NCBI RefSeq assembly: GCF_014206815.1
Contig: NZ_JACHNP010000001.1
Span: forward strand, 586,456 to 650,455
DNA: 64,000 bases
Direction of reading: 5' to 3'
DNA from: Xanthomonas sp. F10
GTDB taxonomy: Bacteria; Pseudomonadota; Gammaproteobacteria; Xanthomonadales; Xanthomonadaceae
Numbering within the stretch: position 1 is the stretch's first letter; each line of letters starts with the position of its first letter. This document shows, one piece after another, positions 1 to 9,048 of this stretch. Below the pieces are notes generated by a model that saw nothing but the letters and a program-made list of their open reading frames with translations, searched no databases and was not told the DNA's origin. A program made the translations under genes and the position numbers.

Positions 1-517
1 CCGCCGCCAACGCGGCCAGCGACAGCCAATGCATGCGCTGCACGCGCGCCATCGGCCCCTGCAGCGGTTCGCGCACCGCGCAGGCCAGGCCGAGCATGCG
101 CACATAGGCGGTGCCCACGCACAGCAGGGCGGCGGCCCAGCCCAGTTCCGCACCGATGCCCAGCACCGGCTGCAGGCCATAGCCCACGCCCAGGCATACC
201 GCCACGTCCGACAAGCGGTCCGGCGCCTCGTTGTACACCGCACCGGCACGGCCGATCAGCTGCGTCTGATGCGCCAGCAGCCCGTCCAGGCGGTTGCACA
301 GCAGTCGCGCCTGCAGCGCCAGCGCCGCCAGCACCAGCAACGCGGCGGCATTGGCCGGCGGCTCGCGCCAGGCCAGGGCGAACATCAGCGCGGCCAGCAC
401 CGCGCACGCCAGCCCGCTCCAGGACACGCCGTTGGGCGTGGCCCCGCGCGCGCGCAACGCCAGCGCCAGGCGCCCACGCCACTGCGCGCGCCGCATGTGC
501 CAGCTCGAACCGGCCAT
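1..517 (-). CDS. CDP-alcohol phosphatidyltransferase family protein (partial, 3' end outside window)
   Basis: This would be an inner-membrane enzyme that transfers a phosphatidyl-type group from a CDP-alcohol to a second alcohol. The gene is cut by the window edge, so about 172 codons are visible. It begins MAGSSWHMRR, followed by hydrophobic segments. The family motif region reads NRLDGLLA, then about ten residues later GAVYNEAPDRLSD. This follows the DxxDG..AR..G...D...D layout with several acidic positions replaced (N for the first D, H for the R, N/E near the third D). The ATG (517-515) overlaps the TGA of the upstream gene (519-517), so translation is probably coupled. It is the last visible gene of the lipid operon that starts near 6.2 kb. 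Substrate is unknown, and the motif changes leave its activity open. Confidence 0.75.
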   Translation of the reverse strand, partial: MAGSSWHMRRAQWRGRLALALRARGATPNGVSWSGLACAVLAALMFALAWREPPANAAALLVLAALALQARLLCNRLDGLLAHQTQLIGRAGAVYNEAPDRLSDVAVCLGVGYGLQPVLGIGAELGWAAALLCVGTAYVRMLGLACAVREPLQGPMARVQRMHWLSLAALAA

Positions 518-1986
518 CAGTCGCCACCTCCACATCCGCCGCAACCACCACCGCCGCAACTGCTGCCGCCGCCATCGCTGCTGCCGCCACCGCCACCGCA
601 ACTGGTGGTCGAAGCGCTACCGCCGCCACCGTTGGACAGCGGCGAACGCAAGGCGTGGTAGTCGGCCCAGGGTGTGGTCATCAGCACGCTGGTGCCGGCC
701 AGGGCCAGCGGCAGCGCCAGGTGCGAACCGGGCGCCAGCGAGGGCGCGGTGACGCCGTCGCGCCAGGCCGCATCGCGCTCGGCCAATAGCGCATCACCGG
801 CGACGCTGCGCCGCGGCGGCGTGAGCAGGAAACCGAGCGCAACGACCGTGACGACCACCATCGCCGCCACCAGGAAACCGATCGGGCGCTGCAGCTGCAG
901 GCCGATACGCAGCTTCAGCAGGCCAAAGGTCCACAGCGCCAGCAACGGCGCGGCGCCGAACAGGCGCGCACACAGCGCCTGGCCATGTCCCAGCCACAGC
1001 CCCTTGGCGACCAGCGACCGGCGCAGCGGCGCGGCGTCGCGCCGCAACGCGGCCAGCGCCTGCGCCAGGTGCGGATGCGCGCGCACGATCGCCTGCGCAC
1101 GCTGCAACGGCGGCGGTGCGGCGACGCGGGTGTGCTCCAGAAGCGCCTGGCGGCGCACGCGCGGGTCGACGTGCAGGCGCACCGCCCCGGCCGCCAGCAG
1201 CAGCGCCAACTGTTGATCGGCGACGCGCTCGCTGCCGCCCGCGAGATACGCCAGTTCGGCCGCGTCCAGCGTCGCCTGGGTGTCGCCGCCGCGCAGTGCG
1301 CGCACCGCCAGGCGCAGACGCGCGCCCAGGCTCCAGGCCAGGCCGATACCGGCCAGGAACAGCAGCAGGAACGGCGGCCCTGGCCAGTGCAGCGGCGAGC
1401 GCGGGCCGTTGCCCTGCCATAGCACCGCAAACAGCAGTGCCACGCCCAGCAGCCAGCCCCACAGGGCAATGCCGCCGCCCGCGGGCAGGACGCGGCGCGT
1501 GCCGGCCTGGCGAGGGGCCGGCGTGGTCGGCGCGCCGGCCGGTGCCGGCCAACACGCCACAGGCGGCTCGCCGAAGTGATGCCAGTAGTGCCCCAGCGTG
1601 GCCTTGTACTGTGCCTGGAAGCGTTCGGCGTCGGCCGGGTCGCCGCGCCCGGGGTGATGGTGCAGGGTGATCCGCAGCACCTGCGGACAGAACCGTTGCC
1701 AGTACTCGCGGGTGTCGGTGAGGTGGGTATGCCAGACCTGGTCGATCAGGGCGCTGGGCGTCACCTCTTCGCCGGCCACGCAGGCCAGGAAGCAGAAGCG
1801 CAGGTATTCCTCGACCGCCTGCGCGGCCAGCGCCCGCGACACATTGGCCTCCTTGGCCACGCGGCGCACGAATGCCGGCAACGCCGCCTCGCCCTCCCCG
1901 AAACCGTAGGCCTGCAGGCGCTGCCACAGCGCCTGCCGCGCCGCATCGACCTCCGATCGCAACGCTGCTGCAGGTTCATCGGTCAT
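517..1986 (-). CDS. TIGR04222-like membrane protein with glycine/cysteine-rich tail
   Basis: A 489-residue membrane protein of unknown function. The N-terminal third is soluble and contains DQVWHTHLTDTREYW, a motif I associate with glycine-rich-domain proteins of the TIGR04222 group. Hydrophobic segments lie near residues 170-220 and 335-385. The C-terminus is a striking Gly/Cys/Ser run, with cysteines spaced in GGGCGGCGGG, which could be a flexible or disulfide- or metal-linked tail. The start is the ATG at 1986, with AGGAGG seven bases upstream. It lies 13 bases after the preceding gene and overlaps the next CDP-alcohol phosphatidyltransferase gene by one base. Operon context implies a role in membrane lipid modification, but nothing in the sequence identifies a reaction. 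Confidence 0.75.
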   Translation of the reverse strand: MTDEPAAALRSEVDAARQALWQRLQAYGFGEGEAALPAFVRRVAKEANVSRALAAQAVEEYLRFCFLACVAGEEVTPSALIDQVWHTHLTDTREYWQRFCPQVLRITLHHHPGRGDPADAERFQAQYKATLGHYWHHFGEPPVACWPAPAGAPTTPAPRQAGTRRVLPAGGGIALWGWLLGVALLFAVLWQGNGPRSPLHWPGPPFLLLFLAGIGLAWSLGARLRLAVRALRGGDTQATLDAAELAYLAGGSERVADQQLALLLAAGAVRLHVDPRVRRQALLEHTRVAAPPPLQRAQAIVRAHPHLAQALAALRRDAAPLRRSLVAKGLWLGHGQALCARLFGAAPLLALWTFGLLKLRIGLQLQRPIGFLVAAMVVVTVVALGFLLTPPRRSVAGDALLAERDAAWRDGVTAPSLAPGSHLALPLALAGTSVLMTTPWADYHALRSPLSNGGGGSASTTSCGGGGGSSDGGGSSCGGGGCGGCGGGD

Positions 1987-1999
1987 CGTACCCGCCTCC

Positions 2000-2434
2000 T
2001 CATCCGAACCGCGCCATGCACAGCGCCAGCAACAGCATCAGCAGTTGCGCGGCGAAGCACAGCACCTGCCGCCGCAGCAAACCGCGCATGCCCTGCCAGC
2101 GCGCCAGCCAGTCGCGCGGCGGTGGCAGCGTGCGCAGCAGGCCCAAGCGCTGCAGCACCACGTCCAGGTCGGCCCCGGCGCGCGCTGGCTCGGCTTCGGC
2201 CAGCACCGCCTCGAGCAGTTCCGCATCCAGACCGACCCGCGCCGCCCAGTAGCGCTGCAGCAGGCCGGCCAACACCGAGCCTCCGCACAACGCCGCGGCA
2301 AGCATGGCGCCGGTGCCGGCATCCCAGGCGCCCAGCAGCAGGGCCGTCGCCAGCAACACCCGCGACAGCCGATCCAGCGGCGCGCCCTGGCGCAGCACCG
2401 CCGCCATCGTGCGCAATTCCAGCGGCGTGCTCAT
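2000..2434 (-). CDS. small membrane protein of unknown function in ynb-like operon
   Basis: A 144-residue protein that I do not recognise. It has a hydrophobic stretch around residues 27-62, a soluble middle (about 65-115, rich in Ala/Leu/Arg) and a hydrophobic C-terminus (about 122-142), so it is probably an inner-membrane protein with two or three spans. The ATG at 2434-2432 overlaps the TGA of the upstream phosphatase gene (ATGA). It sits between a PAP2/dual-specificity phosphatase fusion and a TIGR04222-like protein, all apparently on one transcript. A partner or chaperone role for the neighbouring lipid enzymes is conceivable but is inference from position only. Confidence 0.7.
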   Translation of the reverse strand: MSTPLELRTMAAVLRQGAPLDRLSRVLLATALLLGAWDAGTGAMLAAALCGGSVLAGLLQRYWAARVGLDAELLEAVLAEAEPARAGADLDVVLQRLGLLRTLPPPRDWLARWQGMRGLLRRQVLCFAAQLLMLLLALCMARFG

Positions 2435-3768
2435 GCCGGCAGTTCCTGCGCCTGCAGCGGCGCCGGCGGCGCGGTGCAGGCGGCGGCGATGGCGGCACGC
2501 TGCGCCGGCCCCAGCACGATGCTTGGCGCGCGCGCCCGCAGCAGCGCCAGCGCGTCGTCCACGCTGGTGGCACGGCCGCTGCGCAGCAGCCAGGTGGCGA
2601 CCGCGGCCGCGCTGCGCGAATAGCCCAGCGCGCAGCAGGCCAGCACCGGGCCGTGCGCGCGCGCCGTCGCGATCGCGTCGGCGGCCGCGCGCAAGGCCGC
2701 GGCCGGCGGCGCCACCAGGTCCAGCATCGGCACCACGCGGTCGTGCGCCTGCGCCTCGCGCAACGACAGTTCCGCGCTGACGTCGACCACCGCGGCGAAG
2801 CGCGTACGCTCGCCGCGGCCGGGCATGCGCCCGAGCCAGACGCCGTCGGCGATCGCGCGCGGCGCCGGATCGCGCCAGGTCCAGGCGCGCGAGTTGAGCC
2901 ACGCAGCGGCGAGGTACGGCGCGTACAGCCAGCGCGCGGCCAGGCTCAGGCGGCCGTCGGCGCGCTTTTGCAGGCCGAGCGGGCCGAGCATCGCATAGCT
3001 GAGCGCGACCAGCAGCAACGACAGCGCCGGCCACAGCAGCCACCAGCCGGCGCCCCCGAGCGCGCGTGCGGCGGCCGCGCAGGCCGTGCTGCCGAGCAGG
3101 TACAGCGCGGCCAGGCGCCAGCGCCGCGGATCGCGCGCCGGTGCCGCCGCCCGCCACGGCGCGGCGATGCGCTCCGGCCACAGCCACACGCACAGCCAGC
3201 CGGCGGCCAGGCCGGTGGGCACGTCGAGGAAATGATGCTGGTAGGTGGTCAGCACCGACAGCCCGATCAGCGCGAACCAGCCGTGCAGGACCCACCGCGC
3301 CAGCCCGTGCAGATGCTGCGCATAGCGCACCCACAGCACCACCAGCAGCACGATGTGCAGCGACGGCGCCTGGTTGAACGGCTTGTCGAAGCCGAGCAGC
3401 ACCGCGAACAGCCAGCCGAACACGCCCTCGGTCGCTGGCCGCTCGAAGCTAAAACGCAGCGGCCACAACAGGAAGCAGGCCACGGCCAGCAGCTGCGCGG
3501 TGAGCAGGCGCCGTGCATGCGTGTCCAGTTCGGCGCGCGTGCGGCAGACGAAGAACGAGGCCGCGTAGAACAGGTCGATCGACCAGTACGGGACGATGGT
3601 CCACGGCCAGAACGGGATGTGGGGTTCCCAGGCGAACGGCAACGACGGCACGTCGGCGCGGCGCGCCGCCAGCGTGTTGGCCAGGCCGTAGCTGAGGAAG
3701 AAGAACGGCCCCAGCAGCGCCAGCCAGGCCAGCGCACGCCGCCACGGCCGCGCGGCCGCCATGCTCAT
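2431..3768 (-). CDS. ynbD: PAP2 phosphatase / dual-specificity phosphatase fusion (YnbD-like)
   Basis: A 445-residue inner-membrane protein with two phosphatase modules. The N-terminal half is a multi-span PAP2-like region: FNQAPSLHIVLLVV carries the central Ser-Leu-His, and TTYQHHFLDVPTGLAAG carries the later His and Asp. The C-terminal part is a cytosolic dual-specificity phosphatase with the P-loop CCALGYSRSAAA, which fits the HCx5R pattern with Cys in place of His, and an upstream VVDVSAE segment. This architecture matches E. coli YnbD as I remember it. The ATG at 3768 overlaps the TGA of the YnbC-like gene, and its own TGA overlaps the next start. It likely dephosphorylates a lipid phosphate made in this pathway. 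The substrate is not deducible. Confidence 0.85.
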   Translation of the reverse strand: MSMAAARPWRRALAWLALLGPFFFLSYGLANTLAARRADVPSLPFAWEPHIPFWPWTIVPYWSIDLFYAASFFVCRTRAELDTHARRLLTAQLLAVACFLLWPLRFSFERPATEGVFGWLFAVLLGFDKPFNQAPSLHIVLLVVLWVRYAQHLHGLARWVLHGWFALIGLSVLTTYQHHFLDVPTGLAAGWLCVWLWPERIAAPWRAAAPARDPRRWRLAALYLLGSTACAAAARALGGAGWWLLWPALSLLLVALSYAMLGPLGLQKRADGRLSLAARWLYAPYLAAAWLNSRAWTWRDPAPRAIADGVWLGRMPGRGERTRFAAVVDVSAELSLREAQAHDRVVPMLDLVAPPAAALRAAADAIATARAHGPVLACCALGYSRSAAAVATWLLRSGRATSVDDALALLRARAPSIVLGPAQRAAIAAACTAPPAPLQAQELPA

Positions 3769-5519
3769 GGCGTGATCCGCTGCGCCAGCGACACGGTGAA
3801 GATGCCCCAGTCGTCGATGCGCTGCTCTAGCTTGCGGAAGCCGGCCGCGCGCACCAGTTCGTCCATCTCCTGCTGGGTGCGCCGGCGCATCACCCAGGCC
3901 GCGCCGCCGCGATGGCTGGTCAGCGCGCGGGCGATGAACTCCAACTGCGGATGCCAGGGCTGGCCGGTGTAGGCCAAGTAGCCGCCCGGCGCCACCGCCG
4001 CGGCCACGCCCTGCAGCGAACGCAGCACCTGGTCGTTGTCCGGGAACAACTCGTACAGGCCCGACACCACCGCCAGCGTCGGCCGCGGTTGCAGCGCGGC
4101 CAGCGCGTCGCGGTCGAAGGCGTCGCCCTGCTCGAAGCGGGCGATGTCGGCGGCGCCGAGCGCGGCGATCAGCGCGCGGCCCTGCTCCACGTTCAAGGGG
4201 CTGAAATCGCGCAGCACGATCGCATCGGCGCGCTGGCTGCCGCCGGCCAGCGCTTCGAGCACGTAGCGGCCGTGGCCGGCGGCGATGTCCAGCGCGCGCA
4301 CCGGCAGGCCGGCGGCGCGCAGCCGCTGCATCGCCAGGCCCAGCAGTTCGTGCAGATGCTGGCGGCGCACGCGGATGCCGCGCCAGCCGATCGCATCCAG
4401 GTAGTTGCGGTCGATCATCCGCCCCAGCGGGCCGCGCCCGGCGGCCTGGTCGCGGTAGATGTAGTCCAGTGTGCTGCCGGAATCGAAGCCGGTCTGCAGG
4501 CCCAGGGCGATGCCCTCGGACAGCCGCCCGCCCAGGCGCAGCCCGGCACGCACGCCGCGCCAGCGCAGGTCCTGCAGGCTGTAGCGCTGCGGCGGCCAGG
4601 CCAGGCGCTCGGCTTCCTCGAAGGTCGGCCCGCGCCGGTGCGCCTGGCGCAGGCTGGGCAGCGCCGGCGCCTCGGCGAAGCGCGCGCGCACGAAGCGGCG
4701 GATCTGCGCCAGCGCCGGCGCGCGGTCGCGCTCGCCCAAGGTGTCGTGGAAGAAGCCGGGCAGCAGGTGACGCTCCTTCACCGGCGAGGACAAACGCTCG
4801 TAGAAGCGATCCTGCGGTCCGCGGTGCACCACGAAATCGCTGCCGGACACCAGCAGTTGCACCGGCACGGTGATCGCCTGCGCATCGCCGACCACGCGAT
4901 CGGCCGCCGCATACAGGCCGAGCAACACGCGCACCGAGATCGGCCGAGTGATCAGCGGATCGTGGCGATAGCTCTCGACCCGCGCCGGGTCGTGGGTCAG
5001 CCACTGCGGCTTGACGTAGCTGTTGACGAAAAAGTTGCCGCGCAGTTTCTGCATCAGGGCCAGCCCGGACCGCGCGAACGGCACGTACAGCTTGACCTTG
5101 AACGCCGGCGAGGCCAGCACCAGCGCGCGCAGCGGCGGCGCGTAGTCGTGCACCCAGGTGCTGGCGATCACCGCGCCCACGCTCTGCGCCACCACCACGA
5201 TGTCCTGCACGGCGATGCCGTGGACCTCGCCGATGTGCGCGACGAAGCGGTCCAGGTCGCGCACCAGCGCCGGGAAGCCGGGCGCGTCGCCGCGCGCGCC
5301 GGGCGAGCGGCCATTGCCGCGCGCATCCCAGGCGAACAGCGCGCAATCGTCCAGGCCCAGTTCCTCGGCCAGGTGCATGACCCGCCCGGAATGTTCGTGG
5401 CCGCGGTGCAGCAGCAGCACCGCCCGCGGCGGCGCCGCCGGCGCGGTGGCCGGCCAGTGCCGGTAGAACAGCCGTGTGCCGTCGAAGCTGGCGAATTCGC
5501 TCTCGTTGACCTGCCGCAT
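3765..5519 (-). CDS. ynbC: alpha/beta hydrolase - SAM methyltransferase fusion (YnbC-like)
   Basis: A 584-residue bifunctional protein. Residues from about 10 to 290 form an alpha/beta hydrolase of the monoacylglycerol-lipase/lysophospholipase type: oxyanion region LLHRGHEHSGR, nucleophile elbow VAQSVGAV (Ser flanked by Gln and Val rather than the usual GxSxG), late FFHDTLGERD supplying the His. Residues from about 390 to 560 form a class I SAM-dependent methyltransferase with motif I ALDIAAGHGRYV and a downstream LRDFSPLNV. The two-domain order is the one I know from E. coli YnbC. The start was set at MRQVNESEF; an in-frame upstream extension is low-complexity and unlike the family. It lies in an operon with ynbA-like and ynbD-like genes. 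The variant elbow deserves attention. Confidence 0.85.
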   Translation of the reverse strand: MRQVNESEFASFDGTRLFYRHWPATAPAAPPRAVLLLHRGHEHSGRVMHLAEELGLDDCALFAWDARGNGRSPGARGDAPGFPALVRDLDRFVAHIGEVHGIAVQDIVVVAQSVGAVIASTWVHDYAPPLRALVLASPAFKVKLYVPFARSGLALMQKLRGNFFVNSYVKPQWLTHDPARVESYRHDPLITRPISVRVLLGLYAAADRVVGDAQAITVPVQLLVSGSDFVVHRGPQDRFYERLSSPVKERHLLPGFFHDTLGERDRAPALAQIRRFVRARFAEAPALPSLRQAHRRGPTFEEAERLAWPPQRYSLQDLRWRGVRAGLRLGGRLSEGIALGLQTGFDSGSTLDYIYRDQAAGRGPLGRMIDRNYLDAIGWRGIRVRRQHLHELLGLAMQRLRAAGLPVRALDIAAGHGRYVLEALAGGSQRADAIVLRDFSPLNVEQGRALIAALGAADIARFEQGDAFDRDALAALQPRPTLAVVSGLYELFPDNDQVLRSLQGVAAAVAPGGYLAYTGQPWHPQLEFIARALTSHRGGAAWVMRRRTQQEMDELVRAAGFRKLEQRIDDWGIFTVSLAQRITP

Positions 5520-5582
5520 CCGTTGCCGATGTCCTGTCTGCCGTGAATCCCTGTGCCCCGCGGCCGCGACGGCCGCCCCCAC

Positions 5583-6197
5583 TCAGGCGCGCGTGGCCGC
5601 CTCGCGCAATCCGGCGGCGACCCGACGCACCACGGTCGCCACGCACAACAGCGCCACGCCCATGGCGACCCCAGTCACCGTCGCCGCCCCGATCCAGCCG
5701 CCGGCCAGCAGCAGCCCCAGCAGGCCGACGACGAAGGCACGATCGCTCTTGCCCATCGGCCCATCGTAGCGGCGACTGGCGCCGACCATCAGCCCGAGCA
5801 CGCCCGCATATTCGGTCATCGCGGCAGTCAGCGCCATCAGCCACAGCCAGCCGGCGCCAACGCCGGGCACGCCAAGCAGGCTCAGGTACAGCGCCGCATC
5901 GGCGACCACGTCGCTCAGTTCGTTGAGGTAGGCGCCCAGCCGCGACTGCTGGCCGAACTCACGCGCCAGCATGCCGTCCACCGCGTTCAAGGCCATCCGC
6001 AGCAGCATCCAGACGGGAAGCAGCGCGTACCACAGCGGCTGCGTGGCGCCTTGCGCGTAGACCACCGCGGCGACCAGCAACGACAGCAGCGCCGCGGCCA
6101 CGGTCACCTGGTTGGCGGTGACGCCGCGCCGGTACACCACGCGCACACCCGGCCGCAGCAGATCCTGGAAACGTCCTTTGAGGGCATAGATCGACAC
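5583..6197 (-). CDS. ynbA: CDP-alcohol phosphatidyltransferase (YnbA-like)
   Basis: A 204-residue integral membrane enzyme of the CDP-alcohol phosphatidyltransferase family, which makes phospholipids from a CDP-activated alcohol. The family motif reads [20 protein letters not shown] and continues [10 protein letters not shown]. It keeps DG, AR, G and the last D, but has Asn at the first and third acidic positions. As I recall, this Asn-containing form is typical of YnbA-like members. Several transmembrane segments follow. The GTG at 6197 was chosen because AGGA lies eight bases upstream and the sequence before it has no family character. It is the first gene of the operon. YnbC- and YnbD-like genes follow, but the usual YnbB-like cytidylyltransferase is not seen in the window. 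Confidence 0.85.
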   Translation of the reverse strand: MSIYALKGRFQDLLRPGVRVVYRRGVTANQVTVAAALLSLLVAAVVYAQGATQPLWYALLPVWMLLRMALNAVDGMLAREFGQQSRLGAYLNELSDVVADAALYLSLLGVPGVGAGWLWLMALTAAMTEYAGVLGLMVGASRRYDGPMGKSDRAFVVGLLGLLLAGGWIGAATVTGVAMGVALLCVATVVRRVAAGLREAATRA

Positions 6198-6396
6198 GCG
6201 CGTGGTCCTGACGGCGAGGGCGGGGCGGCGACAGCCTAATGCATCGCCGCGGCTGCGCGCGCGATGGCGCGCGCCGCCCGCCCCGCCGCCCGCTCGCCCA
6301 CGGCAGGCGACGCGCGCGAGGCGACACCGCGGATGGGCGTGGTCGACACGCTGCACGGCGCGATGTCGCGCCGCCTGCGGTACGAGAGCGAAGCTG

Positions 6397-6423
6397 CCTA
6401 TAGCCGCACCACCTTCGTCGCAA
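6397..6423 (-). promoter_or_regulatory. possible sigma-70 promoter for the ynb-like operon
   Basis: On the minus strand, TTGCGA (6423-6418) and TATAGG (6402-6397) are separated by 15 bases, which is short of the ideal 17. It would give a leader of about 190 bases before the GTG at 6197. The rest of the 343-base divergent gap to purH shows no other clear element and no credible gene. Confidence 0.3.
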
Positions 6424-6540
6424 TCGCCTGAAATGGGCCTTCGCATGCACGATCGGCGGGCCGGGCGCGCGCCCCGGCCGGGCGTCGGCGGGCCTCAGCG
6501 CCTACAATGGCGGCCCGTTCCGCTGCCCCCGCCCTGCCCC

Positions 6541-8124
6541 ATGTCCTCCGATTTCCTGCCCGTGCGCCGGGCGCTGCTGTCCGTTTCCGACAAGACCGGC
6601 CTGATCGACCTGGCCCGCGCGCTGGCCGCGCGCAACGTCGAACTGCTGTCCACCGGCGGCACCGCCAAGGCGCTGCGCGAAGCCGGGCTGGCGGTGAAGG
6701 ACGTGTCCGAGCTGACCGGCTTCCCGGAAATGATGGACGGCCGGGTCAAGACCCTGCATCCGCTGGTGCACGGCGGCCTGCTTGGCCGCGCCGGCACCGA
6801 CGATGCGGTGATGGCCGAACACGGCATCGCCGCGATCGACCTGCTCGTGCTCAACCTGTATCCGTTCGAGCGGGTCACCGCCGATGCCAACTGCACGCTC
6901 GACGTGGCGGTCGAGAACATCGATATCGGCGGCCCTGCGATGCTGCGCTCGGCGGCCAAGAACTTCGCCCGCGTGGCGGTGGCCACCGATCCGACGCAGT
7001 ACGCCGAGCTGCTGGCCGAACTGGAGGCCAACGACGGCCGCTTGTCGGCAGCCAAGCGCTTCGCCCTGGCCGTGGCCGCGTTCAACCGCGTCGCCCAGTA
7101 CGACGCGGCGATCAGCAACTACCTGTCCGCAGTCACCGCCAGCGACGCCGCGGTGCCGGTGCGCAGCCCGTTCCCGGCGCAGATGAACTCCAGCTTCGTC
7201 AAGGTGATGGAACTGCGCTACGGCGAGAACCCGCACCAGCAGGCCGCGTTCTACCGCGACCTCTTCCCCACCCCCGGCACCCTGGCCACCTTCACCCAGC
7301 TGCAGGGCAAGGAGCTGTCCTACAACAACATCGCCGACAGCGACGCGGCCTGGGAGTGCGTGCGCCAGTTCGACGCGCCGGCCTGCGTCATCGTCAAGCA
7401 CGCCAACCCGTGCGGCGTGGCGGTCGGCGCCGGCTGCGGCGACGCCTACGAACTGGCCTACGCCACCGACCCGACCAGCGCCTTCGGCGGCATCATCGCC
7501 TTCAACCGCACGCTGGATGCGGCCACCGCCAAGGTGATCCTGGACCGCCAGTTCGTCGAAGTGCTGATCGCCCCCGACTACGACGACGCCGCGCTCGAAT
7601 ACGCCAAGAAGAAGGCCAACGTGCGCGTGCTGCGCATCCCCGCCGGCGACGGCGCCTACGGCATCGACAGCAAGCGCGTTGGCTCCGGCATCCTGCTGCA
7701 GACCAGCGACGCGCATGTGGTGCCGCGCGATGCGCTGAAGGTGGTGACCCGCCTGGCGCCGACCGAGGCGCAGTTCGCCGACCTGCTGTTCGCGTGGAAG
7801 GTGGCCAAGTACGTCAAGTCCAACGCCATCGTCTACGCCAAGGACCACCGCACCATCGGCGTGGGCGCCGGGCAGATGAGCCGGGTGTATTCGGCGCGCA
7901 TCGCCGGGATCAAGGCCACCGATGCCGGCCTGGCCGTGGAAGGCTCGGTGATGGCCTCCGATGCGTTCTTCCCGTTCCGCGACGGCATCGACGCCGCCGC
8001 CGCGGCCGGCATCAAGGCAGTGATCCAGCCCGGCGGTTCGATGCGCGACGCCGAGGTCATCGCCGCGGCCGACGAGCACGGCATCGCCATGGTGTTCACC
8101 GGCGTGCGCCACTTCCGGCACTGA
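6541..8124 (+). CDS. purH: bifunctional AICAR transformylase / IMP cyclohydrolase
   Basis: A 527-residue enzyme that catalyses the last two steps of IMP synthesis: formyl transfer from 10-formyl-THF to AICAR, then ring closure. The N-terminal IMP cyclohydrolase domain starts [13 protein letters not shown] and has [11 protein letters not shown] and GRVKTLHP. The C-terminal transformylase domain contains the KHANPCG motif with the catalytic Lys-His, and the protein ends [11 protein letters not shown]. Length is normal for the family. The ATG at 6541 is 33 bases after a TACAAT hexamer (6503-6508) that could be the -10 box; no good -35 is visible. A lipoprotein gene follows 17 bases after the stop and then purD, so the three may be co-transcribed. 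Confidence 0.97.
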   Translation: MSSDFLPVRRALLSVSDKTGLIDLARALAARNVELLSTGGTAKALREAGLAVKDVSELTGFPEMMDGRVKTLHPLVHGGLLGRAGTDDAVMAEHGIAAIDLLVLNLYPFERVTADANCTLDVAVENIDIGGPAMLRSAAKNFARVAVATDPTQYAELLAELEANDGRLSAAKRFALAVAAFNRVAQYDAAISNYLSAVTASDAAVPVRSPFPAQMNSSFVKVMELRYGENPHQQAAFYRDLFPTPGTLATFTQLQGKELSYNNIADSDAAWECVRQFDAPACVIVKHANPCGVAVGAGCGDAYELAYATDPTSAFGGIIAFNRTLDAATAKVILDRQFVEVLIAPDYDDAALEYAKKKANVRVLRIPAGDGAYGIDSKRVGSGILLQTSDAHVVPRDALKVVTRLAPTEAQFADLLFAWKVAKYVKSNAIVYAKDHRTIGVGAGQMSRVYSARIAGIKATDAGLAVEGSVMASDAFFPFRDGIDAAAAAGIKAVIQPGGSMRDAEVIAAADEHGIAMVFTGVRHFRH

Positions 8125-8141
8125 GTCGCGGAGCGCTGCGC

Positions 8142-8993
8142 ATGTCCGCTGTCGCGCCCCGTCCGCTCGCCATGCTGGCCCTGGCCGGCGTGCTCGTGCT
8201 CGGCGGCTGCACGCCGGCCGCTGCACCCGCCCCCAACGCGGCACCTGCGTCCGCCAGCGCCGCAGCGCCGGCCCACGTCAGCCGCACCGCGCGGCTGCAG
8301 GCGTTCCTGCAGCAACGCTACGGCAGCGCCGCCATGCTCGCCGGGCACTGGCCGGGGCAGTGGACCCAGGATGGCGCGAGCCATGCGGTGGACTGGCAGG
8401 TCTGCGCCGAACAGCCGGTGGTCATCGGCGACGGCTGGCAGCAGTTGCTGGCGGTGTGCGGCACGCTGCGCGATGCCGGCCATCCGGAGCCGGGCACCAT
8501 CGACTTCTACGTGCTGCGCCCCGAGGGCCAGGGCTTCGCCGTCGCCGCCGAGCGCACCGGCGGCACCTACGGCAGCAACGGCCAGCCGGGCGAGGTCGGC
8601 ATCGTCCGCGCCGGCAGCGACTTCTACGGGTTCCGCGTGGAGGACGGTTGGTTCGGCCAGGGCTATGCGCTGCAATCGCAAACGCTGATCCTGCCCGGCC
8701 CCAAGGGCCTGGTCGATGCCGGCAGCCTGCGCAGCCACATCGACAACGGCGCCGCCGCCGACTGCGACGCCGCCGATGCGGCAGCGGACTGCAAGGCCGG
8801 CCAGTTCGACCTCGACTTCGCCCTGCGCTTCGACGACCGCGACCACGCCGCCCGCGTGTGGCCGCTGCTGATCGAGGAAACCGGTGTGGATTGCGGCCAG
8901 CGTCAGGTCCAGCGCGAACACCGCTTCGTGCTGGACACGAAGACCTGGACCTACCATTTCCCCGAAGCGCTGCAGCGCGAAGGCTGCGCATGA
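8142..8993 (+). CDS. putative lipoprotein between purH and purD
   Basis: A 283-residue exported lipoprotein of unknown function. Residues 1-23 are a lipoprotein signal peptide with the lipobox LVLGGC, followed by an Ala/Pro-rich linker up to about residue 45. The mature part contains several cysteines (for example [35 protein letters not shown]), consistent with disulfides in the periplasm. The residue after the lipid Cys is Thr, so Lol sorting to the outer membrane is expected. It starts 17 bases after purH and ends 55 bases before purD. No link to purine synthesis is apparent from the sequence. I do not recognise the family. Confidence 0.85.
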   Translation: MSAVAPRPLAMLALAGVLVLGGCTPAAAPAPNAAPASASAAAPAHVSRTARLQAFLQQRYGSAAMLAGHWPGQWTQDGASHAVDWQVCAEQPVVIGDGWQQLLAVCGTLRDAGHPEPGTIDFYVLRPEGQGFAVAAERTGGTYGSNGQPGEVGIVRAGSDFYGFRVEDGWFGQGYALQSQTLILPGPKGLVDAGSLRSHIDNGAAADCDAADAAADCKAGQFDLDFALRFDDRDHAARVWPLLIEETGVDCGQRQVQREHRFVLDTKTWTYHFPEALQREGCA

Positions 8994-9048
8994 GGCACGC
9001 GCGCCCGGTGCAGCCGATCCCCTTTCCCCTGCAATCTGGAATTCCGCG

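Noticed and set aside
2431-5844. A 1137-codon open frame on the minus strand
   Set aside because: Only its last 445 codons form the PAP2/phosphatase gene. The earlier part is the antisense-frame shadow of the hydrolase-methyltransferase gene and has the Arg/Ala/Gly-rich composition of such shadows.
6198-6446. Longer version of the ynbA-like gene starting upstream of 6197
   Set aside because: The frame is open to 6446, but the added residues are low-complexity and unlike the family. GTG at 6197 has a well-placed AGGA.
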